From CAZRIT01 sp964600225 (lineage in GTDB: Bacteria > Bacillota > Clostridia > Christensenellales > CAG-138): a DNA stretch of 36,147 nucleotides. The stretch lies in contig CAZRIT010000013.1 of assembly GCA_964600225.1 (NCBI GenBank), positions 1 through 36,147 of the forward strand, written 5' to 3'. Positions 16,826-25,332 of this stretch are shown one piece after another (positions within the stretch are counted from its first letter, which is position 1; every line of letters starts with the position of its first letter). The translations under genes and the position numbers were made by a program. The notes beneath the pieces are model-generated. The model was not told the origin of the DNA and did not search any database. It worked only from the letters and a program-made list of their open reading frames with translations.

Positions 16826-17140
16826 ATGGGTTCAATTATTGATGAGATCACCGCTGCTGAGAAAAGCGCGGACGATCTGCGCCAAAAGGCGGTAAGCGAT
16901 GCGCGCGAAGCCATTGCCGACGCCGACAAGGAAATCCTCAAACAGCTGGCCGACACGCGCGAAAAGAACCGTGAGGCGTTGATTCGCGCGCAGGAAAAGG
17001 CTGAGGCGGACGGACGCGATATCGCCGCCGACATCATGAAGCAGCGCGCATCGGAGGCGGAAGCGCAGTGTGCCGAAGCCGCCAATAAGCTGCCCGATGC
17101 GGTCAAGTATTTGGTTGAGAAGGTCGTGGAGAGCAAATGA
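16826..17140 (+). CDS. ntpF: V-type ATPase peripheral-stalk subunit G/H (NtpF-like)
   Basis: This 104-residue, almost wholly helical protein is rich in Ala, Glu, Lys and Arg with a heptad-like pattern over about residues 10-95. That matches the long coiled-coil stalk subunit (called NtpF in E. hirae, G or H elsewhere) that pairs with subunit E. Identification rests mainly on position as first gene of the ATPase operon and on its coiled-coil composition. GGAGGGG precedes the ATG. The stop overlaps the start of subunit I by four bases. Confidence 0.82.
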   Translation: MGSIIDEITAAEKSADDLRQKAVSDAREAIADADKEILKQLADTREKNREALIRAQEKAEADGRDIAADIMKQRASEAEAQCAEAANKLPDAVKYLVEKVVESK

Positions 17141-19032
17141 TCATTCCCATGAAGCATATGACGCTTGTTGCCCTCAAGCAGGACGAGGAGCGCATACTGG
17201 AGGCTTTACAGGCGCTCAATGCCGTGCAGCTCATCGATGGCGCGGAGGCTGTTGCATCGCCCAACCTGCCTGAGGCGGAGTCGCGCGTGCAAAAGCTCAA
17301 TACCGCGCTCACACTGATGAAGCCATATGCGCAAAAGGGTGGCTTGCTTGCGCCGCTGCCTGACGGTACGCTGGATGATATCAACAACCTCGTGCCCAAG
17401 GCGCTATCCATCAGCGAGGAGGCGGAGCGTATCGACCGCCGCCGCAGCGCCATCCGTTCGCAAACGGAGCGCAGCACGCAGGAGATGGAATCCCTCAGGC
17501 CCTGGGTTGCGCTGGATACGCCGATGAAGCGCATTGCATCCACCAGAAACGTTGCGGTATTCCCGGGTATGATCAACGTGGAGTTGCTGCCACAGCTGGA
17601 CAAGGTGGATGCAACCATCGAGCAGTTTGGCGGGGAAATGCAGCGTGCGGTCTTGGCCATGTGCCCGATCGATCAGGCGCGTGAAACGCTGGAAGCGCTC
17701 AAGGACGTTGGGTTTACCGAGTTTACGTTCCCCAAAACCGACGAAACGCCGTCGCAGGCCATCCGCCGCATGGAGAACGATATACAAGCGCTGCAAAAGG
17801 AGAATGCGGAGCTTGTCGAGCAGCTTTCCAAGCTTTCCAAGGATCGCGGCAACGTGGCCGCCGCCGCCGATGCTGCCGTCATTTCGCGCGACCGAGAGCA
17901 AGCAAAGACCGCGCTGTTTAATACCAAAACGGCGTTTCAGCTTGTGGGCTGGGTACGTTCCGATCGGCTGGATGTGGTCGAAAAAACCGTTGCGGACGTT
18001 ACCGAGGCTTACGATATCTCCGTGCGCGATCCCATCGACGGCGAGGTGCCGCCTTCTGTCGTACAGAATGCGCGCGTCGTATCGCCATTTGAATCCGTTA
18101 CAAATCTGTATTCGCGCCCCGACCCGTACGGAATCGACGCCACGCCTTTGATGACGCCGTTCTACTTTGTGTTCTTTGGCATGATGCTGAGCGATTTCGG
18201 TTACGGATTGCTGCTGACCATCGGCACGCTGCTGTTTTTGAAGCTCAAAAAGCCCAAGGGCATGATGGGCCAGCTTGCAACGGTGTTGTTTTGGGGCGGG
18301 ATTTCTACCATCATCTGGTCGCCGTTGATCGGCACGTTCTTTGGCGAGGACTTTGATAAAATCCTTGGCACAATCAACCGCTTCCCGCTGTTGATCGACC
18401 CCATGGAGGAGCCGATGAATATGCTGATGCTGTGCCTTGTGATGGGCTTTATACAGATTGTGTTCGGCATCATCATCAAAATTGTGCGCTCCTTCCGTGA
18501 GGGAGACTGGCAGACGGCCGTGTTTGATAATATCTGCTGGCTGTTGATCCTGTTTGGGTTGCCGATCATACTGCTGCTGCCTGACTATTCCATCGTTGGT
18601 ATCGTTCTGGCGGCTGTCGGTGTGCTGGGCATCCTGTTGATGAAAGGCCGGGACAAGAAGAACCCTGTCATGCGCGTGGTAGGCGGCCTGGGGGAACTGT
18701 ACAATGTGACCGGCTACCTGTCGGATATCCTTTCGTATGCGCGTTTGTTCGCGCTGGGCATTGCCACGGGCGTCATCGGATCGGTCTACAACATGTTGGC
18801 AGCCATGCTCATGCAAAGTCCGAACATCATCATTCGTATCGGCGGAACGATTATCGGCATCGCACTGCTGTGCTTTTTGCACCTGTTCAATCTGGCAATC
18901 AACACGCTGGGCACGTTCATCCATTGCTCAAGGCTCCAGTTTATCGAGTTCTACGGCAAATTCTACGAACCGGGCGGCAAGCCGTTCAAACCGCTTGGCT
19001 ACAATACGAGACATGTAAACCTAACGGAGTAA
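17137..19032 (+). CDS. ntpI: V-type ATPase membrane subunit I (NtpI, a-subunit)
   Basis: Subunit I is the stator membrane subunit that, with the K ring, forms the ion path. The product has 631 residues. The N-terminal cytoplasmic half (to about 325) has two coiled-coil stretches. The C-terminal half holds about seven to eight membrane helices, beginning near MTPFYFVFFGMMLSDFGYG. R536 in LSYARLFALGIATG matches the essential stator arginine that releases the ion from the rotor glutamate. The start ATG overlaps the preceding stop. It is followed by a 73-base gap, the largest within the ATPase operon. Confidence 0.95.
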   Translation: MIIPMKHMTLVALKQDEERILEALQALNAVQLIDGAEAVASPNLPEAESRVQKLNTALTLMKPYAQKGGLLAPLPDGTLDDINNLVPKALSISEEAERIDRRRSAIRSQTERSTQEMESLRPWVALDTPMKRIASTRNVAVFPGMINVELLPQLDKVDATIEQFGGEMQRAVLAMCPIDQARETLEALKDVGFTEFTFPKTDETPSQAIRRMENDIQALQKENAELVEQLSKLSKDRGNVAAAADAAVISRDREQAKTALFNTKTAFQLVGWVRSDRLDVVEKTVADVTEAYDISVRDPIDGEVPPSVVQNARVVSPFESVTNLYSRPDPYGIDATPLMTPFYFVFFGMMLSDFGYGLLLTIGTLLFLKLKKPKGMMGQLATVLFWGGISTIIWSPLIGTFFGEDFDKILGTINRFPLLIDPMEEPMNMLMLCLVMGFIQIVFGIIIKIVRSFREGDWQTAVFDNICWLLILFGLPIILLLPDYSIVGIVLAAVGVLGILLMKGRDKKNPVMRVVGGLGELYNVTGYLSDILSYARLFALGIATGVIGSVYNMLAAMLMQSPNIIIRIGGTIIGIALLCFLHLFNLAINTLGTFIHCSRLQFIEFYGKFYEPGGKPFKPLGYNTRHVNLTE

Positions 19033-19039
19033 CTCTCTC

Positions 19040-19070
19040 TTGACAGGCGGAAGACCTGTGACCATATGAC
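19040..19070 (+). promoter_or_regulatory. Possible internal promoter and small hairpin upstream of ntpK
   Basis: A consensus TTGACA (19040-19045) has no perfect partner: CATATG follows after 17 bases and TATGAC after 19. ACAGG (19043-19047) pairs with CCTGT (19055-19059). Either element could raise the level of the ring subunit, but both are weak. Confidence 0.35.
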
Positions 19071-19105
19071 AACCGATTTGTTCTATTTATAAGGAGGAAC
19101 TTCAA

Positions 19106-19600
19106 ATGAACTTCGATCTGGCAACTTTAAACTGGGGCGTTATTTTTGCCGCGCTCGGCGCAGCGTTATCCGCAGCATTGGCCTGCTCGGGCTCGGGCAT
19201 CGGCGTTGGCATTGCGGGCCAGGCTGGCGCGGGCGTGCTGGCGGAGGATCCCGATAAGTTCGGTAACGTGTTGGTTTTGCAGCTTCTGCCCGGCACGCAG
19301 GGCATCTACGGCCTGCTGATTGCGTTCGTTATCGCAACCAAGGTCGGCCTGCTAAGCGGCGGTGGCATCGATATCACCCTTGCGCAGGGTTTGCAATTGT
19401 TTGCGGCAGGCCTGACGATGGGTATTGGCGGCCTGTTTACGGCTATCTGGCAGGGCAAGTGCGCCGCAGGCGGCATCTGTATGATCGCCAAGCGTCCCGA
19501 GGAACAGGGCAAAGCGCTCATTATGACTGTCATGGTCGAGACCTACGCCGTTTTCTCGCTGCTGATCGCCTTCCTGCTCTGGAACGGCGTGAAGCTGTAA
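19106..19600 (+). CDS. ntpK: V-type ATPase ring subunit K (NtpK), sodium-type
   Basis: NtpK is the ion-carrying rotor-ring proteolipid. The product has 164 residues arranged as two fused helical hairpins (four membrane helices), the V-type duplicated form. L61, T64 and Q65 in LLPGTQGIYG, Q116 in AIWQGK and E145 in MVETYA match the five sodium ligands known in E. hirae NtpK (L61, T64, Q65, Q110, E139). Only E145, in the second hairpin, is a rotor carboxylate; the first hairpin has Gln at the equivalent place. AAGGAGG lies before the ATG, one of the stronger sites in the operon, consistent with the high copy number of this subunit. Confidence 0.96.
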   Translation: MNFDLATLNWGVIFAALGAALSAALACSGSGIGVGIAGQAGAGVLAEDPDKFGNVLVLQLLPGTQGIYGLLIAFVIATKVGLLSGGGIDITLAQGLQLFAAGLTMGIGGLFTAIWQGKCAAGGICMIAKRPEEQGKALIMTVMVETYAVFSLLIAFLLWNGVKL

Positions 19601-19624
19601 GCCAAACAATAGGAGTGAATGAAC

Positions 19625-20224
19625 ATGGCCAATGGCGAAGGAGCCGCAAAGCTGATTGAAAAAATCCTGAGCGCCGCAAACAGCGACGTTTCCGAGACGC
19701 GGCAAAAATGCGAGGAATCCATCCGTACCATTCGTGCGGACGGGGAAAAGCGCCTTGTCAAGCTGCAAACGGAGGCGAAATCGCAATTGCAGGCGTCTGT
19801 TGACGGCATTTTGGAGCGCAGCCGCACCAACGCGGAGCTGGAAGCGCGCAAGAAAGCGCTGGAAGCGCGCCGCGTGGTCATCGATCGCGCGTTTGACGAG
19901 GCCTATGCAGCCATCTGCAACCTGGATGACAAGGCCAGGGCTGAGATTTGCTGCGCAATGCTCATCAACGAAGCGAAAAACGGCGAGACGGTTGTTGCTT
20001 CCAAAGCGGATCAAAAGGAATTGGCGCTGCTGATGCCCAAGGTGGAAGCGGAGCTCATAAAGGCGGGGAAGAAGCCCGTCAAAATCTCCATGAAAACCGC
20101 GCCTGTTGCGTACGGTTTTGTGCTGGAAGGAAGCGGCTACGAAATCGATTGCTCGTTTTTGTCGTTGATGCGCGATTTGCGTGCCGCTGAGGAAACGAAC
20201 ATAGCCAAGCGCTTGTTCGACTGA
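19625..20224 (+). CDS. ntpE: V-type ATPase peripheral-stalk subunit E (NtpE)
   Basis: Subunit E forms the outer stalk with the small coiled-coil subunit and holds the catalytic head against rotation. The product has 199 residues: a charged N-terminal helix (about 1-90), and a globular C-terminal domain with EAKNGETVVASKADQ and the VAYGFVLEGSGYEIDCSF segment typical of the family. Two in-frame ATGs (19619 and 19625) follow AGGAG; the second has the better nine-base spacing. Conservation is lower than for the catalytic subunits, as is usual. Confidence 0.9.
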   Translation: MANGEGAAKLIEKILSAANSDVSETRQKCEESIRTIRADGEKRLVKLQTEAKSQLQASVDGILERSRTNAELEARKKALEARRVVIDRAFDEAYAAICNLDDKARAEICCAMLINEAKNGETVVASKADQKELALLMPKVEAELIKAGKKPVKISMKTAPVAYGFVLEGSGYEIDCSFLSLMRDLRAAEETNIAKRLFD

Positions 20225-20239
20225 CGGAAAGGACAACGC

Positions 20240-21232
20240 ATGCCACAATCCAGTTATGAATACGCGGTGGCGCGTATTCGTGTACATGAGAAGGATCTGA
20301 TCGGCACGGATCGTATGATGCGTATGGCCGAAGGCACGCTTGACGATGCGATGCGCCTGTTGAATGAAACGGGCTATGGCGATATTGCGGATGCGACCGC
20401 GTCCGATGTGGAAGCCATGATCGCCGCCGAGCAGCAGAATGCTGCGCGCCTGATCGATGAAATCTCGCCTTTGCCTGCGGTGACGGATCTGTTTTTGATG
20501 CGTGCCGACGTGCACAACCTGAAGGTGCTCATCAAAGCGCGTCTGATGGGTGGTACGGAGATGCCGACGCTATCGACGGGCGGGCGGTTTAACCCGCATG
20601 AATTGAGCGGCATGGTGCAATCGCAGGACTACCGCAAGCTGCCTGTCAGCTTTCGTGGCGCGCTGAATGCGCTGGAAAAGGACCTGCTGGGGCACGTTGA
20701 ACCGCAGATGGTCAGCATTGCCATCGACCGTGCTTACTTGCAGCATGCATTCCGGGTGCTCAAGGATACGCCCAATGCGTTTGCATCCGATTACTTCACC
20801 GCATTGGCCGATTTTGACAATGTGCTTTCCATGCTGCGCGTGCGCGCCATGAATGCCGGCAAGGAGGAACTCGCGGCAGTGCTGCTGCCCGAGGGCGACC
20901 TGATGCATGCAACGCTGCTGGTTTGCCTGGATCAGCCGTTTGAATCGCTGTCCAAACTGGTCAACAAATGCGGTGCGGGCACGGCCATTGTCAGAGGCCT
21001 GGAAGCGGTGCAGCGCACGGGCATTGTCAGCGCGATGGAAAAGGCGCGAGACGACTATTTGCTGCGCTTTGCGCGCGACGGTCGGTTTGGCATGTCCGAT
21101 ATCCGCCCGATCGTGGGCTACCTGCTTGCAAGGGATCGCGAGGCGAAGGCGATCCGCCTGATTATGACTGCAAAGCGGAACGGGCTGCAGGATTCCGTGA
21201 TCACAGAAAGGCTGCGTGAGCTTTATGGCTAA
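20240..21232 (+). CDS. ntpC: V-type ATPase subunit C (NtpC, AC39/d-like)
   Basis: This funnel-shaped subunit couples the central stalk to the K ring. The product has 330 residues, all-helical, matching the vATP-synt_AC39 family. Typical features are the early DLIGTDRMMRMAEG segment and the DVHNLKVLIKARLMG helix, plus the C-terminal RPIVGYLLARDREAKAIRLI segment. GGAAAGGA precedes the ATG. The stop codon overlaps the start of the next subunit, which implies translational coupling. Confidence 0.92.
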   Translation: MPQSSYEYAVARIRVHEKDLIGTDRMMRMAEGTLDDAMRLLNETGYGDIADATASDVEAMIAAEQQNAARLIDEISPLPAVTDLFLMRADVHNLKVLIKARLMGGTEMPTLSTGGRFNPHELSGMVQSQDYRKLPVSFRGALNALEKDLLGHVEPQMVSIAIDRAYLQHAFRVLKDTPNAFASDYFTALADFDNVLSMLRVRAMNAGKEELAAVLLPEGDLMHATLLVCLDQPFESLSKLVNKCGAGTAIVRGLEAVQRTGIVSAMEKARDDYLLRFARDGRFGMSDIRPIVGYLLARDREAKAIRLIMTAKRNGLQDSVITERLRELYG

Positions 21233-21545
21233 AATTGGCGTAATCGGTGATCGTGACGCTGTGCTGCTGTTTAAGGCAGTCGGCTTGGACGTGTTCTTTG
21301 AGGACGATCCCGGCAAGGTGAACCAGCGCGTGCGCAAGCTTGCGCGCGAGGGTTACGAGGTGCTGTTTATTTCCGAAAAGCTGTTTCCGGCATGCGCGGA
21401 AACGGTGAAGGAGTTTGAGAGCGAGGCATACCCTGCGTTTGTCCCGATACCCGACCATACGGGCGCATCGGGCGTGGGCATGGCCGCATTGAAGCAGAAC
21501 GTCGAACGTGCTGTCGGCGTGGATATCCTATTTAACAATAACTGA
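21225..21545 (+). CDS. ntpG: V-type ATPase central-stalk subunit F (NtpG)
   Basis: This small subunit (106 residues) binds the axle subunit D and modulates ATPase activity. The N-terminal KIGVIGDRDAVLLFKAVGLDVF is the classic start of the ATP-synt_F fold, followed by a VLFISEKL strand and a PIPDHTG segment. The ATG at 21225 overlaps the end of subunit C; an in-frame GTG at 21216 is possible but matches the family less well. The gene is called ntpG in E. hirae and atpF in the V/A-type naming. Confidence 0.92.
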   Translation: MAKIGVIGDRDAVLLFKAVGLDVFFEDDPGKVNQRVRKLAREGYEVLFISEKLFPACAETVKEFESEAYPAFVPIPDHTGASGVGMAALKQNVERAVGVDILFNNN

Positions 21546-21560
21546 GGGAAGGGCTGAACT

Positions 21561-23330
21561 ATGCAAGGAAAGATCACAAAAGTAGCGGGACCGCTCATCG
21601 TGGCAAGCGGCATGGCCGATGTGCAGATGTACGACGTGGTTCGTGTTTCGGATAAGCATCTGATCGGCGAAGTCATTGAGCTGCGTGGCGATCTGGCGTC
21701 CATACAGGTGTATGAGGAGACGGGCGGTATCGGCCCCGGTGAACCGGTTTACAGTACCGGTGCACCGCTGTCCGTCGAATTGGCGCCCGGTCTGATCGAA
21801 TCCATCTACGATGGCATACAGCGTCCGCTGGACGTGCTGCGCGCCAAAACAGGGGATCGCATCAATCGCGGTGTGGAAGTCAATCCGCTGGATCATGAAA
21901 AGCTTTGGGATTTCCATCCCACGGCCAAGGTTGGCGACGAGCTGATCGGCGGCGATATCCTCGGCACTGTGCAAGAGAGCGAAGCGGTGGAGCACCGCGT
22001 CATGGTGCCGCCATACGTCAGCGGCAAGCTGACCTGGATTCACGAGGGCGAGGCCAACATCGTGCAGCCGATTGCCAAGCTGGAAAAGGATGGCAAGGTT
22101 ATTGAACTGCCGATGATGCAAAAGTGGCCCGTGCGCCGCGGCAGGCCATACGATAAAAAGATTGCGCCCAAGGAGCCCATGATTACGGGCCAGCGCGTCA
22201 TCGATACGCTGTTTTCCGTCGCCAAGGGCGGCGTCGCGGCGGTTCCCGGCCCGTTTGGCAGCGGCAAAACGGTTGTGCAGCATCAGCTCGCCAAGTGGGC
22301 TGACGCCGATATCATCGTTTACGTTGGCTGCGGTGAGCGCGGCAACGAGATGACCGACGTTTTGATGGAGTTTCCAGAACTGAAGGATCCGCGCACGGGC
22401 TTGACGCTGATGAAACGTACGGTGCTGATTGCCAACACCTCCGATATGCCCGTGGCCGCGCGCGAAGCTTCAATTTATACAGGCATCACCATCGCCGAAT
22501 ATTTCCGCGATATGGGCTACAACGTGGCCATCATGGCGGATTCCACATCCCGCTGGGCCGAGGCGCTGCGCGAGATGAGCGGCCGACTCGAGGAAATGCC
22601 GGGCGAAGAAGGATACCCCGCGTATCTGTCCAGCCGTCTTGCGGAGTTCTACGAGCGCGCGGGATATGTGCGTGCACTCGGCACGGATGATCGCAAGGGC
22701 GCTATCTCCGCCATCGGCGCGGTTTCCCCTCCGGGCGGCGACATCAGCGAGCCTGTTTCGCAGGCCACGCTGCGCATTGTCAAGGTGTACTGGGGCCTTT
22801 CCAGCAAGCTTGCGTATGCGCGCCACTTCCCCGCAATCGACTGGCTGCAGTCCTATTCGCTGTATCTGGATCGCTTGGAGGAGTGGTTTGACCGCAACGT
22901 TTCCGCCGAATGGGCAACGCTGGTGCATCAAACGATGCAGCTGTTGCAGGAGGAGAGCGAGCTGGACGAAATCGTCCGTCTCGTCGGTATCGATGCGCTT
23001 TCCTACAAGGATCGGTTGACGCTCGAAGCGTCGCGCAGCATCCGTGAGGACTATCTGCATCAAAACGCATTCCACGAGGTCGACACCTATACGTCGCCCA
23101 GGAAGCAGTTCTTGATGCTCAAAACGATTCTGATGTTCCACGAGCGCTGCCTCGTGGCGCTGGATCGGGATGCGTCGTTCAATGCGCTCATCAAGCTGTC
23201 CGTCCGTGAAAAGATCGGCCGTCTCAAGTATGTGGTCGAAGAGGAAGTGCAGGCGCAGTATGACCAAATCGTATCGGATATGGATGCACAGATCCATGCG
23301 TTGACGGAAGGAGGCGAGCGCGATGCGTAA
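21561..23330 (+). CDS. ntpA: V-type ATPase catalytic subunit A
   Basis: Subunit A hydrolyses ATP in the A3B3 head. The product has 589 residues, the usual length. The Walker A loop GPFGSGKT is at 230-237. The non-homologous insert typical of V/A-type A subunits lies before it (about 115-190). Family segments include VYVGCGERGNEMTDVL, MADSTSRWAEALREMSGRLEEMPGEEGYPAYL and GAVSPPGGDISEPV. AGGGAAGGG lies before the ATG. The gene overlaps ntpB by eight bases. Confidence 0.98.
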   Translation: MQGKITKVAGPLIVASGMADVQMYDVVRVSDKHLIGEVIELRGDLASIQVYEETGGIGPGEPVYSTGAPLSVELAPGLIESIYDGIQRPLDVLRAKTGDRINRGVEVNPLDHEKLWDFHPTAKVGDELIGGDILGTVQESEAVEHRVMVPPYVSGKLTWIHEGEANIVQPIAKLEKDGKVIELPMMQKWPVRRGRPYDKKIAPKEPMITGQRVIDTLFSVAKGGVAAVPGPFGSGKTVVQHQLAKWADADIIVYVGCGERGNEMTDVLMEFPELKDPRTGLTLMKRTVLIANTSDMPVAAREASIYTGITIAEYFRDMGYNVAIMADSTSRWAEALREMSGRLEEMPGEEGYPAYLSSRLAEFYERAGYVRALGTDDRKGAISAIGAVSPPGGDISEPVSQATLRIVKVYWGLSSKLAYARHFPAIDWLQSYSLYLDRLEEWFDRNVSAEWATLVHQTMQLLQEESELDEIVRLVGIDALSYKDRLTLEASRSIREDYLHQNAFHEVDTYTSPRKQFLMLKTILMFHERCLVALDRDASFNALIKLSVREKIGRLKYVVEEEVQAQYDQIVSDMDAQIHALTEGGERDA

Positions 23331-24699
23331 GGAATATCGCACCATACAGGAGGTCGTCGGCCCCCTGATGCTGGTCAAAGATGTGGAAGGCGTTACATAC
23401 AACGAACTGGTGGAGATTGAGCAGGCGGACGGCAACATACGCCGCGGCCGCGTGCTTGAGATCAACGGCGACAAGGCGCTGCTGCAGCTGTTTGAAGGTT
23501 CGCAGGGTTTGCGCATCAGCGATTCCAAGGCGCGTTTTCTCGGCCGCTCCATCGAGCTGGATGTTGCGCCCGATATGCTCGGCCGCGTGTTTACCGGCAT
23601 GGGCCAGCCCGCCGATAACGGCCCCAAGCTGATTGCCGAAAAGCACTTGGATATCAACGGCACGCCCATGAACCCGACGGCGCGCGATTATCCGTCCGAG
23701 TTCATTCAAACGGGCATCTCCGCCATCGATGGGCTGAATACGCTTGTGCGCGGACAGAAGCTGCCCGTGTTTTCGGGCTCCGGTCTGCCGCACGCCAACC
23801 TGGCGGCGCAGATTGCCCGTCAGGCAAAGGTGCTTGGCAGCGATGAAAAGTTCGCGGTTGTGTTCGCAGCCGTCGGCATCACGTTTGAGGAATCCGATTT
23901 CTTCATCAGCGATTTCCGCAAAACCGGCGCCATCGACCGTACGGTGACGTTTATCAACCTTGCAAACGACCCCGCCATCGAGCGTATCTCCACGCCGCGT
24001 ATGGCCATCACAGCCGCCGAGTATCTGGCATATGATCTTGGCATGCATGTGCTTGTCATCATAACGGATATCACCAACTATGCGGAAGCCCTGCGCGAGG
24101 TCTCCGCTGCGCGCAAGGAAGTGCCCGGTCGCCGTGGTTATCCCGGTTACCTGTACACGGACCTTGCCACCATGTACGAGCGCGCGGGCCGTATCCGCGG
24201 AAACAACGGTTCCATCACCATGATCCCGATTCTGTCCATGCCCGAGGACGACGTCACGCACCCGATTCCCGACCTGACTGGCTACATCACGGAGGGACAG
24301 ATCATCCTCTCCCGCGATCTGTACAGGAAGGGCCTTACGCCGCCGATCAACGTTTTGCCGTCGCTTTCCCGATTAAAGGACAAGGGTATCGGCAAAGACA
24401 AGACGCGCGAGGATCATGCCGACACCATGAACCAGCTGTTCAGCGCATACTCGCGCGGCAAGGAAGCCAAGGAGCTGGCGGTCATTCTGGGTGATGCGGC
24501 GCTGTCGGATACGGATAAACTATACGCGCAGTTTGCGGATGCGTTTGAAGCCGAGTATGTATCGCAGGGCTACTACACCAACCGCAGCATTGAGGAAACG
24601 CTCAATCTTGGCTGGAAGCTGCTTTCCATCCTTCCCAAGTCCGAGTTGAAGCGTATCCGCGACGCTTACATCGAAAAGTACTATCCCAAGGAGGCGTAG
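23323..24699 (+). CDS. ntpB: V-type ATPase non-catalytic subunit B
   Basis: Subunit B contributes regulatory residues and the arginine finger to the A-B interface. The product has 458 residues. Typical segments are the start EYRTIQEVVGPLMLVKDVEG, FIQTGISAIDGLNTLVRGQK, FSGSGLPHANLAAQIARQ (the degenerate P-loop region that lacks GKT), EVPGRRGYPGYLYTDL and INVLPSLSRL. AAGGAGG lies before the ATG inside the end of ntpA. The gene is followed three bases later by subunit D. Confidence 0.98.
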   Translation: MRKEYRTIQEVVGPLMLVKDVEGVTYNELVEIEQADGNIRRGRVLEINGDKALLQLFEGSQGLRISDSKARFLGRSIELDVAPDMLGRVFTGMGQPADNGPKLIAEKHLDINGTPMNPTARDYPSEFIQTGISAIDGLNTLVRGQKLPVFSGSGLPHANLAAQIARQAKVLGSDEKFAVVFAAVGITFEESDFFISDFRKTGAIDRTVTFINLANDPAIERISTPRMAITAAEYLAYDLGMHVLVIITDITNYAEALREVSAARKEVPGRRGYPGYLYTDLATMYERAGRIRGNNGSITMIPILSMPEDDVTHPIPDLTGYITEGQIILSRDLYRKGLTPPINVLPSLSRLKDKGIGKDKTREDHADTMNQLFSAYSRGKEAKELAVILGDAALSDTDKLYAQFADAFEAEYVSQGYYTNRSIEETLNLGWKLLSILPKSELKRIRDAYIEKYYPKEA

Positions 24700-24702
24700 C
24701 CA

Positions 24703-25332
24703 ATGGCGGCTATCCAAGTCAAACCGACCCGCATGGAGCTGAGCAACCTGAAGAAACGAAGGGTTGTTGCAGTCCGCGGACATAAGATGATGAAGGACAA
24801 GCGCGACGAACTCGTGCGGCGATTCATTATATTCGCCCGCCGAAACAAGGAGCTGCGCATCGAGGTGGAGGAAAAGCTCACCGCCGCCATGCAAAGCTTT
24901 GTGCTGGCGCGCGCATCCATGTCCAACGACGAAATCGAGGAAGCGCTGATGTATCCCGCACGCGCAGCGGCTGTGCAGGCGGGCAAGCAGAACGTGCTGA
25001 GCATCCGCGTGCCGAAGCTGACCATCGAAACGCAGGAAGGCTTTAGCTATCCGTATGGGTTTGCCACTACCAGCGCGGAGCTGGACGGCGCGGTGCAGCA
25101 GCTTTCCGAGGTACTGCCGCTGTTGATGGAGCTGGCCGAGGTGGAAAAAACCTGCAATCGGCTTTCCGACGAAATCGAAAAGACGCGCCGCCGCGTCAAC
25201 GCGCTGGAGTACGTCATGATACCGCAGTTTACGGAAGCCATTCATCGAATACAGATGAAGCTGGACGAAAACGAACGCGGCAACCTGACGAGACTGATGA
25301 AAACGAAGGAAATGCTGCAGGCAAAATCATGA
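24703..25332 (+). CDS. ntpD: V-type ATPase axle subunit D
   Basis: Subunit D is the rotating central axle. The product has 209 residues: two long helices at the termini form a coiled coil, and the conserved N-terminal segment KPTRMELSNLKKR and C-terminal RRVNALEYVMIP are clear. AAGGAGG within the ntpB end serves as ribosome binding site. The stop codon overlaps the start of the QueG-like gene. In E. hirae, ntpH and ntpJ follow at this point; neither is present here. Confidence 0.95.
   Translation: MAAIQVKPTRMELSNLKKRRVVAVRGHKMMKDKRDELVRRFIIFARRNKELRIEVEEKLTAAMQSFVLARASMSNDEIEEALMYPARAAAVQAGKQNVLSIRVPKLTIETQEGFSYPYGFATTSAELDGAVQQLSEVLPLLMELAEVEKTCNRLSDEIEKTRRRVNALEYVMIPQFTEAIHRIQMKLDENERGNLTRLMKTKEMLQAKS

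Noticed and set aside
17404..18924. Minus-strand open frame of 506 codons
   Set aside because: Antisense to subunit I of the V-ATPase; rich in His, Gln and Asp with no family motif.
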